A DNA stretch of 41,995 nucleotides, from the NCBI GenBank assembly GCA_017559845.1, contig JAFYQQ010000079.1, positions 1-41,995 of the forward strand. Reading direction: 5' to 3'. Below, piece after piece: positions 17,140 through 25,083 of the stretch. The notes under the pieces are model-generated. The model worked only from the letters and a program-made list of their open reading frames with translations. It was not told where the DNA came from and searched no databases. Each line of letters opens with the position of its first letter. Position 1 is the first letter of the stretch. The position numbers and the translations under genes were made by a program. This DNA comes from Bacteroidaceae bacterium. Lineage in GTDB: Bacteria > Bacteroidota > Bacteroidia > Bacteroidales > Bacteroidaceae.

Positions 17140-18135
17140 TCAGGGAACTTCAACCTTATTCAGAATCTTGCTGATGATTTCATCGCTGTTGATGTTATTG
17201 GCTTCTGCTTCGTAAGTCAAGCCAATGCGATGGCGCAATACATCATGCGCTACAGCTCTTACATCCTCGGGAATAACATAACCTCTACGCTTGATAAAGG
17301 CGTAAGCTCTTGACGCTAAAGCCAGGTTGATACTTGCACGGGGAGAGCCACCGAATTCGATATAATCCTTGATCTCCTTGAGGCCGTACTTTTCGGGATA
17401 ACGTGTAGAGAAGACAATGTCAGCAATATATTGCTCAATCTTTTCATCCAGGTAAACCTTGCGAACTACATCGCGTGCCTCAATAATCTCATTTGTTGAA
17501 AGCAGAGGACGTATAGACTGCTCTTCTCCCTTAATCTGCTGACGGATAATGAGCTTTTCCTCTTCAAGCTTGGGATAGTCTATGATAACTTTCAGCATGA
17601 AACGGTCCACCTGCGCTTCGGGAAGTGGATATGTTCCTTCCTGTTCAATGGGGTTCTGTGTAGCCAAAACCAGGAATGGTTTGGGAAGAGCGAATGTATT
17701 CTTTCCGATTGTCACTTGTCTTTCCTGCATGGCCTCAAGCAATGCACTTTGCACCTTTGCAGGCGCACGGTTGATTTCATCTGCCAAAACAAAGTTTGCG
17801 AATACCGGACCCTGCTCCACAACAAACTTTTCGTCCTTCTGGCTGTAGATCATTGTTCCGATTACGTCAGCAGGAAGCAAGTCTGGAGTAAACTGGATAC
17901 GGTTGAATTTTGAGTCAACCAATTGTGAAAGGGTTTTGATTGCTTTTGTCTTTGCAAGTCCGGGAACACCTTCCAACAAGACGTGTCCGTCACTTAAAAG
18001 ACCAATCAACAAAGATTCGATAAGATGTTTCTGACCAACGATAACCTGGTTCATTCCTGTAACCAGATTGGTAACAAACGCGCTTTTGCGTTCAATCAGT
18101 TCATTTAACTCGCGAATATCAACAGATTCTGCCAT
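17140..18135 (-). CDS. moxR: MoxR-family AAA+ ATPase
   Basis: 331 residues from ATG 18133-18135; a longer reading adds 12 residues unlike the family and would place the start within the likely promoter region. Walker A GVPGLAKTK (56-64), Walker B VLADEINRAP (117-125), sensor and NPIEQEGTYPLPEAQVDRFM (161-180) and a C-terminal lid with an arginine finger region (GGSPRASINLALASRAYAF) are all present. MoxR ATPases act as chaperones that activate partner proteins, usually VWA proteins. As first gene of the bat operon it would act on the DUF58 and BatA/BatB products. A Bacteroidota -7 box sits 38 bp upstream. Confidence 0.95.
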   Translation of the reverse strand: MAESVDIRELNELIERKSAFVTNLVTGMNQVIVGQKHLIESLLIGLLSDGHVLLEGVPGLAKTKAIKTLSQLVDSKFNRIQFTPDLLPADVIGTMIYSQKDEKFVVEQGPVFANFVLADEINRAPAKVQSALLEAMQERQVTIGKNTFALPKPFLVLATQNPIEQEGTYPLPEAQVDRFMLKVIIDYPKLEEEKLIIRQQIKGEEQSIRPLLSTNEIIEARDVVRKVYLDEKIEQYIADIVFSTRYPEKYGLKEIKDYIEFGGSPRASINLALASRAYAFIKRRGYVIPEDVRAVAHDVLRHRIGLTYEAEANNINSDEIISKILNKVEVP

Positions 18136-18172
18136 ATACTTTATGTTGCTTATATTATTATTCAAAAACACA

Positions 18173-18180
18173 CAAATTTA
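18173..18180 (-). promoter_or_regulatory. -7 box of the moxR-bat operon
   Basis: Minus strand TAAATTTG matches TAnnTTTG. A TTG lies 22 bases upstream of it and could be a weak -33 element. The predicted leader is about 30 nt. This is the only promoter-like signal I see for the run of genes down to pcrA. Confidence 0.6.
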
Positions 18181-18251
18181 GTGCTTTTCAAGCAAATATT
18201 GGCAACATAAAAGCTTAAATATGGTTACATCAATGTTTAAATAAGTTAAAA

Positions 18252-19508
18252 TCACTTAACCTCTTCCAACTCGGGGAGCTTGATGGAATATCCGGGCGGT
18301 ATTACGTCAGGATTTTTGAACTGATTATAAACTATAATATATTTAACAAAGTCGTTGTTGCCGTAATTTGTCCTTGCAATCTTATAAAGATTGTCTCCTT
18401 GTTTCATGACATGAATTCCGCGTGTACCCACTATCAGATACTTTCCTCCTGGAATCTGGGGATATTGTTCAATGTCTTTTGGCTTTTGTACGGCCTTTTG
18501 TTGTTTGTCCGTTTCTACGTTAATGACCTCAGAGGCTGCAGTCTTCTCGTTTTGTCTATTCACAGAATCCAATTCATTCGAAACAGAATCCTTTTGAGCA
18601 ATTTCAAGAGTGTCGTTTTTTTCAACCACATCCTTTGATGTCAACGTGTCTTCGATGATTTGCTGTTCGTTGCTAAATGAGAAATTACAGGGGCAGAGCA
18701 CTCTATAATAACCCACAAAATAACTTGCGACCATCAAAAAAAGCACTACGAAGTATTTGACTATTCTTGAAAAAGTATGCTTATCGGTATTTTCTTTTGC
18801 CAACTCAGTTGTGGAATTTTCAGTTTCCGCCTCTTTGTCGTTTACATCAACCTCTTCTGGACTCTGTTCTGTTTCAGCAGTGATAGGCTGTTCTTCTGGT
18901 TGTACCTCATTTACGCCGTCCAGATTTTCTTCTTCAACTTCGTTAATTTCAGCAGGTTTTTCAGCATCATCTTCAACATCACTTAGCACTGATTCTTCCA
19001 TCACTTCTTCTTCGGAAGAGTCAGACTCATTAAGATCATTCTGTTCAGTTTCAATACTTGAAACCTCTTCACTATTTGGTTGAACGTCTACTATAACCTC
19101 CTCAGTTTCAACATAATCCTCAATAGAATCAGTATCTTCAACAGGTATTGGAGTGTCAATTCTCTCCATTTCTGCGATATCAGTATCTTCATTTAGAATG
19201 ACAGTTTCAAAATCGCAAAAAGGCTTGTTTACCTGGTCTCTCAATGTGTTATCTGGGGTGAACGAAACCTTCGAGTGCCCCACAATCATAATGCGGAGTC
19301 CTGTATTGACATCAACACTCTCACGATCAGATACCTCAACCATCTTGAACGTACCAAGACCTTTAACTTTTACAATTTTTTCTCGTAAAAGATAGGTGGA
19401 AATGGTATCAAAGAAAGTCCTCACAAAAGTCTCGGCTTCCTTACGGGAAATCTTGTTTTTGCGTGCTACTAACTCTGCAAGGTCTTGTATGTTGAATTTG
19501 GTATCCAT
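18252..19508 (-). CDS. HU-domain, transmembrane and LysM fusion protein
   Basis: 418 residues in four parts. Residues 1-98 are a HU/IHF-like DNA-binding domain: FNIQDLAELVARKNKISRKE at the start and a VKVKGLGTFKMVEVS strand (46-60). Residues about 105-240 are strongly acidic, Glu/Asp/Ser/Val rich, probably disordered. A single membrane helix lies at about 249-268 (VKYFVVLFLMVASYFVGYY). After a second polar linker (280-350), residues 356-411 form a LysM-type domain: GGKYLIVGTRGIHVMKQGDN, LYKIARTNYG, then PDVIPPGYSIKLP. With the positive side at the HU end, the N-terminus should be cytoplasmic and LysM periplasmic. It follows a HU gene by 32 bp in the ftsY-rimO operon. The DNA-to-peptidoglycan tether role is an inference from the layout. 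Confidence 0.85.
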   Translation of the reverse strand: MDTKFNIQDLAELVARKNKISRKEAETFVRTFFDTISTYLLREKIVKVKGLGTFKMVEVSDRESVDVNTGLRIMIVGHSKVSFTPDNTLRDQVNKPFCDFETVILNEDTDIAEMERIDTPIPVEDTDSIEDYVETEEVIVDVQPNSEEVSSIETEQNDLNESDSSEEEVMEESVLSDVEDDAEKPAEINEVEEENLDGVNEVQPEEQPITAETEQSPEEVDVNDKEAETENSTTELAKENTDKHTFSRIVKYFVVLFLMVASYFVGYYRVLCPCNFSFSNEQQIIEDTLTSKDVVEKNDTLEIAQKDSVSNELDSVNRQNEKTAASEVINVETDKQQKAVQKPKDIEQYPQIPGGKYLIVGTRGIHVMKQGDNLYKIARTNYGNNDFVKYIIVYNQFKNPDVIPPGYSIKLPELEEVK

Positions 19509-19540
19509 ATAATGAAAGTTTTCCTGATATGCTTTGATGA

Positions 19541-19819
19541 TTATTTTTCGTTCGCTTTGTCCTTCAGTACGGGAGCGACCTTGAAACTGACAGACATTTT
19601 AGGCGGCACAAGCATGCGTTGTTTAGTGGCAGGATTGACAACAACTCTTTCCAGTTTCTTTTTCACTTCAAAAGTGCCAAAACCAGATATGGCAATGGTG
19701 TTTTCATCTTCCAGTTGAAGACAGATTTCCTGAATCAAAGAGTCAGACAATGTCTTGGCTTCCTTCATGTTATAGTTCAGCCTTCTTCCTAATTCTGATA
19801 AAAATTCCTTATTGTTCAT
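19541..19819 (-). CDS. HU-family DNA-binding protein
   Basis: 92 residues from ATG 19817-19819, which matches the family start (MNNKEFLSELGRRLN); a longer reading would overlap rimO. The helical half (1-45) is followed by ISGFGTFEVKKK (45-56) and the beta-arm region with VVNPATKQ (60-67), the HU/IHF signature, ending in VSFKVAPVLKDK. HU proteins bend and compact DNA. It lies 17 bp after rimO and 32 bp before the HU-LysM protein, which shares its first domain, suggesting the two may pair. Confidence 0.93.
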   Translation of the reverse strand: MNNKEFLSELGRRLNYNMKEAKTLSDSLIQEICLQLEDENTIAISGFGTFEVKKKLERVVVNPATKQRMLVPPKMSVSFKVAPVLKDKANEK

Positions 19820-19836
19820 CTTGCCATATATTTGAG

Positions 19837-21144
19837 TTAACAATCTGCAACATGCGCATACAAATCGAAATCATCCGCACTGTCAATCTGTACCTTGTAA
19901 AATTCTCCTACAAGAATGTTGGGGTTACTGCTGCGTAAAATCAATACCTCGGGGTCCACCTCGGGGGAGTCGAATTCGGTTCTTCCCACATAGTAATCGC
20001 CCTCTACCCTATCAATTACGACTTGCAGGGTTTGGCCTACTTTACTCTCCTGAATCTCGCTTGATATGCGTTGTTGTACGCGCATAAGCTTGCTCAATCT
20101 GCTTTCTTTGGTCTCTTCGGTAATGTCATCATCATAGTTTTCCCCGCTGTAAGTACCTTCCTCTTCGCTGTAAGCAAATGCGCCCATTCTTTCAAATTTA
20201 GCCCATTTCACAAAATCTAAAAGCTGCTGGAAGTCCTCATCAGTCTCACCAGGATGACCCACCATAAGCGTTGTTCTGAGGTGTATACCGGGCACTTTCT
20301 CCCTTATTGTTTCAATCAGCGCGTATGTTTCCTTGTCAGTAACATTTCTGTGCATGGCAGAAAGTACAGGATTGGAGATGTGCTGTAAGGCAATGTCAAG
20401 ATACTTGCAGATATTGTCTTTTTCGCGCATCACATCCAACAGTTCCAACGGGAATTGGGTGGGATAAGCATAATGCAATCGCAGCCATTTTACGCCAGGT
20501 ATATCAGCAATTGCCGATACAAGACTTGCTATACGCCTTTCTTTATAAATGTCCAATCCGTAATAAGTCAATTCCTGTGCGATGAGTTGGAATTCCTTTA
20601 CGCCACATGCCACCAGTTCCTTCACTTCTTCCAAAATGTCCTCCATTGGACGACTTATATGCTTGCCGGTGATAATGGGTATGGCACAATAAGAGCAACG
20701 TCTGTCACAACCCTCGGATATTTTCACGTAGGCATAATGCGAAGGTGTTGTTATGCGTCTGCTACGACTCTTCTCTTCGTAATATTGTTTTCCTAAATCG
20801 TCAAGTAACTGATTCCAATCAAATTTGCCGAAATAGCGGTCAACTTCAGGTATTTCGTCCTCCAAGTCTTTTAGATATCTTTCCGAGAGACATCCCATGA
20901 CATAGAGTTTCTTGAGCTTGCCCTGCTTCTTCAGTTCACACAATTCAAGAATCATGTTGATGCTTTCCTCTTTGGCGTCACCGATGAAACCGCACGTATT
21001 AACAACAGCAATTTCCCCTGTTATGTTTTCCGCATCATGGGCAACCTCATATCCATTCAGTTCCAGCTGCTTTATCAAACGCTCACTGTCTACGAGGTTC
21101 TTACTGCAACCTAATGTGATGAAATCAACTTTGTTCTTAATCAT
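19837..21144 (-). CDS. rimO: Ribosomal protein S12 methylthiotransferase
   Basis: 435 residues. An N-terminal MTTase domain with three conserved cysteines (Cys13 in LGCSKNLVDSE, Cys51 in NTCGFI, Cys85 in MGCLSERY) is followed by a radical-SAM domain with CxxxCxxC as Cys146, Cys150 and Cys153 (GCDRRCSYCAIP), and a C-terminal TRAM domain (about 370-435). The LGCSKNLVDSE start separates RimO from MiaB. The enzyme adds a methylthio group to an aspartate of ribosomal protein S12 using two iron-sulfur clusters. It lies 3 bp after ftsY. Confidence 0.95.
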   Translation of the reverse strand: MIKNKVDFITLGCSKNLVDSERLIKQLELNGYEVAHDAENITGEIAVVNTCGFIGDAKEESINMILELCELKKQGKLKKLYVMGCLSERYLKDLEDEIPEVDRYFGKFDWNQLLDDLGKQYYEEKSRSRRITTPSHYAYVKISEGCDRRCSYCAIPIITGKHISRPMEDILEEVKELVACGVKEFQLIAQELTYYGLDIYKERRIASLVSAIADIPGVKWLRLHYAYPTQFPLELLDVMREKDNICKYLDIALQHISNPVLSAMHRNVTDKETYALIETIREKVPGIHLRTTLMVGHPGETDEDFQQLLDFVKWAKFERMGAFAYSEEEGTYSGENYDDDITEETKESRLSKLMRVQQRISSEIQESKVGQTLQVVIDRVEGDYYVGRTEFDSPEVDPEVLILRSSNPNILVGEFYKVQIDSADDFDLYAHVADC

Positions 21145-21147
21145 GTA

Positions 21148-22104
21148 TCAATTGTTTTCAAACAAGGTATTGACAAATTCCCTACGGTTAAAGGGCTGCA
21201 AATCCTCCATCTTTTCTCCCAATCCGATATAACGGACAGGTATTTTGAATTGGTCGCTGATACCAATGACAACACCACCCTTTGCAGAACCGTCAAGCTT
21301 TGTAATGGCCATGCTTGTCACTTCCGTAGCGGCAGAGAATTGTTTAGCCTGCTCATACGCATTCTGTCCAGTGCTTCCGTCAAGCACAAGCATCACATCA
21401 TGCGGAGCTTCGGGGATAAGTTTCTGCATCACGCGTCTGATTTTGGACAATTCGTCCATGAGTCCCTTTTTGTTATGAAGGCGTCCTGCGGTATCTATGA
21501 GAACCACATCTGCATTATTGGCTATCGCGCTTGACAAGGTGTCATAAGCCACACTTGCAGGGTCGCTTCCCATTTGTTGCTTCACAATGGGCACTCCAAC
21601 ACGCTCGCTCCAAATAACCAATTGCTCCACAGCTGCGGCACGGAAAGTATCCGCAGCACCCAAATAGACTTTCAAACCGGCCTTCTTGAACTGATAAGCC
21701 AATTTGCCGATGGTGGTGGTCTTACCCACTCCATTGACACCAACGACCATAATTACGTAAGGACGTGTTTGCTCAGGAATGGTAAAACCTTCCGTATCGT
21801 TTGTGTTATTGTCATTCAGCAAGCTTGCAATTTCGTCTCGCAACAGATTGTTCAGCTCGGATGTGGTCACATACTTGTCGCGTGCCACACGTTCCTGCAC
21901 ACGCTTGATGATGTTGAGTGTTGTATCCACACCCACATCACTTGTCACCAACACCTCTTCGAGATTGTCCAGCACATCATCGTCCACTTTTGACTTACCG
22001 GCAATGGCTTTGGACAATTTGTCAAAAAAACTCGTCTTAGTCTTTTCAAGACCTTGGTTCAATGTTTCCTTTTTCTCTTTTGAGAAGAAATTGAAGAATC
22101 CCAT
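21148..22104 (-). CDS. ftsY: Signal recognition particle receptor FtsY
   Basis: 318 residues, a compact FtsY with a short N-terminal region (MGFFNFFSKEKKE) and no long acidic domain. NG-domain motifs are GVNGVGKTT (122-130), a DTFRAAA motif (GAADTFRAAAVEQL), DTAGRLH, and TKLDGSAKGG. This GTPase docks signal-recognition-particle-bound ribosomes at the inner membrane and passes them to SecYEG. It is first in an operon with rimO, HU and the HU-LysM gene and has a -7 box 24 bp upstream of its start. Confidence 0.96.
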   Translation of the reverse strand: MGFFNFFSKEKKETLNQGLEKTKTSFFDKLSKAIAGKSKVDDDVLDNLEEVLVTSDVGVDTTLNIIKRVQERVARDKYVTTSELNNLLRDEIASLLNDNNTNDTEGFTIPEQTRPYVIMVVGVNGVGKTTTIGKLAYQFKKAGLKVYLGAADTFRAAAVEQLVIWSERVGVPIVKQQMGSDPASVAYDTLSSAIANNADVVLIDTAGRLHNKKGLMDELSKIRRVMQKLIPEAPHDVMLVLDGSTGQNAYEQAKQFSAATEVTSMAITKLDGSAKGGVVIGISDQFKIPVRYIGLGEKMEDLQPFNRREFVNTLFENN

Positions 22105-22127
22105 AAAGCTCTTATTTTATTTATCTG

Positions 22128-22135
22128 CAAAGGTA
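22128..22135 (-). promoter_or_regulatory. -7 box of the ftsY operon
   Basis: Minus strand TACCTTTG followed by C, a close match to the Bacteroidota -7 element. The predicted leader is about 20 nt. A TTTG sits 24 bases upstream, a little farther than usual. Confidence 0.6.
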
Positions 22136-22167
22136 TATAAAAAATACGAGAATAGAACACAAACCAC

Positions 22168-22204
22168 AAAAAAAAGCGAGGTTAAACTAAAAGTCTACCT
22201 CGCT
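22168..22204 (-). terminator. Terminator of rpmB-rpmG-DUF4295
   Basis: Minus strand stem AGCGAGGT / ACCTCGCT with a 14-base loop, followed by eight T residues (the A-run at 22168-22175 on the plus strand). It lies just past the DUF4295 stop and before the ftsY promoter, so it separates the two operons. Confidence 0.88.
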
Positions 22205-22227
22205 ATATATTAGAAACTTCTTCTAAA

Positions 22228-22386
22228 TTAGTTCTTGAAGAAATCCTTTACTGCTTCGTTGCGAACCATTTCCTCTTCAAAGCTGTAAGAGCCAGTCTGA
22301 GGGTTCTTTACCATCTTAATTACTTTGGTGTATGAACGGCCATCTGTCTTGCTTGTACGCAGAGTAGCCACTGCTTTCTTTGCCAT
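22228..22386 (-). CDS. DUF4295 small basic protein of the L28-L33 operon
   Basis: 52 residues, ATG 22384-22386 to TAA 22228. It begins MAKKAVATLRTSKTDGRS and ends EAVKDFFKN, rich in Lys and Arg. The short Bacteroidota family DUF4295 is found directly after rpmB and rpmG. The first four residues match those of the adjacent L33. A ribosome-linked role is likely but not established to my knowledge. It starts 13 bp after rpmG. Confidence 0.88.
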   Translation of the reverse strand: MAKKAVATLRTSKTDGRSYTKVIKMVKNPQTGSYSFEEEMVRNEAVKDFFKN

Positions 22387-22399
22387 AGTCTATACTTTA

Positions 22400-22588
22400 T
22401 TACTTGATTTCTTTATGAACAGTCATGCGCTTCAAGATGGGGTTGTACTTCTTCAGCTCGAGACGTTCAGGAGTATTCTTTCTATTCTTTGTGGTAATAT
22501 AACGAGATGTTCCGGGCAGTCCACTGGCCTTAATCTCGGTGCATTCCAAAATCACTTGCACTCTGTTACCTTTAGCTTTCTTTGCCAT
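22400..22588 (-). CDS. rpmG: 50S ribosomal protein bL33
   Basis: 62 residues, normal size for Bacteroidota. It begins [18 protein letters not shown] and contains the L33 core [20 protein letters not shown]. Only one cysteine is present, so this is the zinc-free form of the protein. It lies between rpmB and the DUF4295 gene. Confidence 0.96.
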   Translation of the reverse strand: MAKKAKGNRVQVILECTEIKASGLPGTSRYITTKNRKNTPERLELKKYNPILKRMTVHKEIK

Positions 22589-22608
22589 AATGTGTAGCTT
22601 CTAAATAA

Positions 22609-22869
22609 TTAACCGATTACTTTAATGCTGTTCCAATCACAATAACCATTAGCTACAGCATTTTTCAGTGCAGCATCCAAGCCAAGCTTATTAATACAAC
22701 GCAGACCATTTGCGCTAATGCTCAGTCTAATCCAGCAATCCTCTTCTACATAGTAGAACTTCTTGCTAAACAGGTTCACATTGAAATGACGCTTTGTACG
22801 GCGTTTTGAGTGTGAAACATTGTTGCCAATCATGGCTTTCTTTCCGGTAATTTGACAAATCTTAGACAT
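22609..22869 (-). CDS. rpmB: 50S ribosomal protein bL28
   Basis: 86 residues from ATG 22867-22869 ([20 protein letters not shown]), which fits the family start; a longer reading would pass into the promoter. The core [20 protein letters not shown] is clear. The zinc-binding CxxC pair of some L28 proteins is absent. First gene of the rpmB-rpmG-DUF4295 operon, with a full promoter 55-86 bp upstream. Confidence 0.96.
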   Translation of the reverse strand: MSKICQITGKKAMIGNNVSHSKRRTKRHFNVNLFSKKFYYVEEDCWIRLSISANGLRCINKLGLDAALKNAVANGYCDWNSIKVIG

Positions 22870-22923
22870 TTCTATCTTCCTTTCTTTTTTGTCTATTCCA
22901 AATAACTTCTTCCAAACAGCGCA

Positions 22924-22955
22924 CAAAGGTAGTGCTTTTTCCCCGAACAGACAAA
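22924..22955 (-). promoter_or_regulatory. Promoter of rpmB-rpmG-DUF4295
   Basis: A textbook Bacteroidota promoter on the minus strand: TTTG (22952-22955), a 20-base spacer, TACCTTTG (22924-22931). The predicted leader is about 50 nt. Confidence 0.8.
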
Positions 22956-22990
22956 TTTATTTGTATATTTTTGAAAAATAGATAGAAAAT

Positions 22991-23015
22991 GCGTTTACAA
23001 ATTGCCTAAAAACGC
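22991..23015 (-). terminator. Probable terminator of map-tsaD
   Basis: Minus strand stem GCGTTT / AAACGC with a 13-base loop, then ATTTTCTATC, just past the tsaD stop. The stem is short, so this call is moderate. Confidence 0.45.
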
Positions 23016-23021
23016 CTTTTT

Positions 23022-24053
23022 CTACACTTCAACGCGGCTATATGCGGGCGCTTCCATGGGACAAAAGTCCTTTTCCATATATTTAAAATAACCGTTTATG
23101 GCAATCATTGCCGCATTGTCTGTGGTATAGCTGAACTTGGGGATAAAGATTTTCCACCCGTATCGTTTGGCGTATTGTTGGAACGCTTCTCTCAGCCCAG
23201 TATTGGCGGATACACCTCCAGCAACTGCAATCTGCTTTATCTTCAAGTCCTTTGACGCTTTATAGAGTTTCTTCATCAAGATGTCCACAATCGTTTTCTC
23301 CAAACTTGCCGCAAGGTCTTCCTGATGATACGCGATGAAGTCTGGATCATCCTTCAACCAGTCGCGAAGGGAATACAGGAACGAAGTCTTCAATCCGCTG
23401 AAGCTATAGTCATATCCTTTGATTTGTGGTTTGGCAAACGTATAGGCATCGGGATTGCCCTTGCGTGCCAAACGGTCAATGATGGGACCTCCGGGATAAC
23501 CCAATCCCATCACCTTGCTGCATTTGTCAATGGCTTCACCGGCGGCATCGTCAATTGTCTGTCCAATGATTTCCATGTCTTTATATGACTTCACCAGCAC
23601 AATCTGACTGTTTCCACCACTCACCAGCAAGCAGAGGAAAGGATATTCGGGAACGGTTTCTTCCCCATCCTCCGTGCGAATGAAGTGTGCCAACACATGA
23701 CCATGCAAGTGGTTGACATCAATCATGGGAATGCCCAATGAGGCAGCCAATCCCTTTGCAAAAGACACACCAACAAGCAGAGAACCCATCAATCCTGGAC
23801 CGCGGGTAAATGCAATGGCGGAAAGCTGTGACGCATCGATGCCGGCCTGTTTGAGCGCCTGGTCAACAACGGGTACTATGTTTTGCTGATGAGCGCGGCT
23901 TGCAAGCTCCGGAACCACACCGCCATAAGCCTCGTGTACCGCTTGGCTCGATGTTACGTTGCTCAACAAATAACCGTCTCTTATCACGGCTGCAGAGGTG
24001 TCGTCACAACTGCTCTCTATACCTAATATATATATATTATGCTTGTTGTTCAT
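23022..24053 (-). CDS. tsaD: tRNA threonylcarbamoyladenosine transferase subunit TsaD
   Basis: 343 residues. The N-terminal ILGIESSCDDTSAAV motif and the metal-binding HxxxH (His115 and His119 in NHLHGHVLAH) identify TsaD, along with VSGGNSQIVLV and a C-terminal AGGVSANTGLR then TDNAAMIA. It transfers the threonylcarbamoyl group to adenosine 37 of ANN-decoding tRNAs, together with TsaB and TsaE; such a tRNA, tRNA-Thr, is encoded at 40536. It follows map by 18 bp on the same transcript. Confidence 0.97.
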   Translation of the reverse strand: MNNKHNIYILGIESSCDDTSAAVIRDGYLLSNVTSSQAVHEAYGGVVPELASRAHQQNIVPVVDQALKQAGIDASQLSAIAFTRGPGLMGSLLVGVSFAKGLAASLGIPMIDVNHLHGHVLAHFIRTEDGEETVPEYPFLCLLVSGGNSQIVLVKSYKDMEIIGQTIDDAAGEAIDKCSKVMGLGYPGGPIIDRLARKGNPDAYTFAKPQIKGYDYSFSGLKTSFLYSLRDWLKDDPDFIAYHQEDLAASLEKTIVDILMKKLYKASKDLKIKQIAVAGGVSANTGLREAFQQYAKRYGWKIFIPKFSYTTDNAAMIAINGYFKYMEKDFCPMEAPAYSRVEV

Positions 24054-24071
24054 TTTTTTCGTCTTCTGTTA

Positions 24072-24938
24072 TTAGTGCGAAAGTATCTCCACACCGTTTT
24101 CCGTCATCAAATACGTGTGTTCCCATTGTGCGCTTGGCAAACCGTCGTCCGTCAGTACAACCCAGCCTGTTTCGTCCTCCTCGTCCATGCACACTTCCCA
24201 ATGTCCCATATTGACCATGGGTTCAATGGTAAAGGTCATACCTGGCACAAGAAGCATTCCGGTTCCCTTGTGGCCATAATGTTCCACCTCGGGCTTTTCG
24301 TGGAATTCCAAGCCGATGCCATGTCCGCACAAGGCGCGTACAATGGTGCAGCGGTTCTGATGGGCATGCTTGGCAATGGCATTTCCCATGTCACCCACAA
24401 ACACATAAGGTTGGCTGCACACCTTTTCGCCCACTTTGAGACACTCCCAGGCCACATCCACAAGACGCTGCCATGATGGCTCTGTTTTCCCGATGACAAA
24501 CATACGGCTTGCATCGGCATAATATCCGTCCACAATGGTGGTGCAGTCCACATTGATGATGTCGCCCTCTTCAAGAATCTCCCAATCGGCAGGCACTCCG
24601 TGGCAAACCACGTCATTGATGCTTGTGCAGCAACTGTTGGGAAAGCCTTCGTAGTTCAAGGGTGCGGGTATTCCGCCGTGCTTTGTGGTATAGTCGTATA
24701 CGATTTTGTCTATGTCGAGTGTGGACATTCCGGCTCTGATTTTCTCTGCCACGGTATCCAGCACGGCCGTGTTCAGCACACCGGCTTTTCTGATGCCCTC
24801 AATCTGTTCCTTTGTCTTAATCAGACTTCGTGTGGGAACCATCTTGCCGCGGGCTTCAAATTCCATTATCTTCAAGTCCATCTCCGTGGGCACAATTCCG
24901 TCGGGGACTATCCACTTTTGTTTGATTTTCTTTGCCAT
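24072..24938 (-). CDS. map: Methionine aminopeptidase, type I
   Basis: 288 residues. The catalytic domain has metal-ligand motifs NVDCTTIVDGYYADASRMF (two Asp), CGHGIGLEFHE (His), MTFTIEPM (Glu) and a final Glu in SAQWEHTYLM. The substrate-side motif is NSCCTSINDVVCHG. An N-terminal extension of about 40 residues precedes the usual RSLIKTKEQIEGIRKAG start, longer than in E. coli MAP; it has no zinc-finger cysteines. The enzyme removes the initiator methionine from new proteins. Confidence 0.95.
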   Translation of the reverse strand: MAKKIKQKWIVPDGIVPTEMDLKIMEFEARGKMVPTRSLIKTKEQIEGIRKAGVLNTAVLDTVAEKIRAGMSTLDIDKIVYDYTTKHGGIPAPLNYEGFPNSCCTSINDVVCHGVPADWEILEEGDIINVDCTTIVDGYYADASRMFVIGKTEPSWQRLVDVAWECLKVGEKVCSQPYVFVGDMGNAIAKHAHQNRCTIVRALCGHGIGLEFHEKPEVEHYGHKGTGMLLVPGMTFTIEPMVNMGHWEVCMDEEDETGWVVLTDDGLPSAQWEHTYLMTENGVEILSH

Positions 24939-24957
24939 CTACAAATTATTTTATGTG

Positions 24958-24965
24958 CAAAATTA
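24958..24965 (-). promoter_or_regulatory. -7 box of map-tsaD
   Basis: Minus strand TAATTTTG followed by C, 19 bases before the map start codon, predicting a short leader of about 15 nt. The -33 position reads TTTA rather than TTTG. Confidence 0.5.
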
Positions 24966-25071
24966 TAGATTTATTCGTTAATAAACGTGTCATATCGTTA
25001 AATTTTGTCATGTTTTATATGAATTGGGTCGAATTTTGCCAAAACAGAAAGGGGCAATTCAAAAAAATGCG

Positions 25072-25079
25072 TACCTTAG
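25072..25079 (+). promoter_or_regulatory. -7-like box touching the nhaC-type start codon
   Basis: TACCTTAG ends 4 bases before ATG 25084, differing from TACCTTTG at one base. If it is a -7 box, transcription would start at or next to the ATG, giving a leaderless message. No TTTG -33 box is seen at the right distance. Confidence 0.4.
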
Positions 25080-25083
25080 CATC

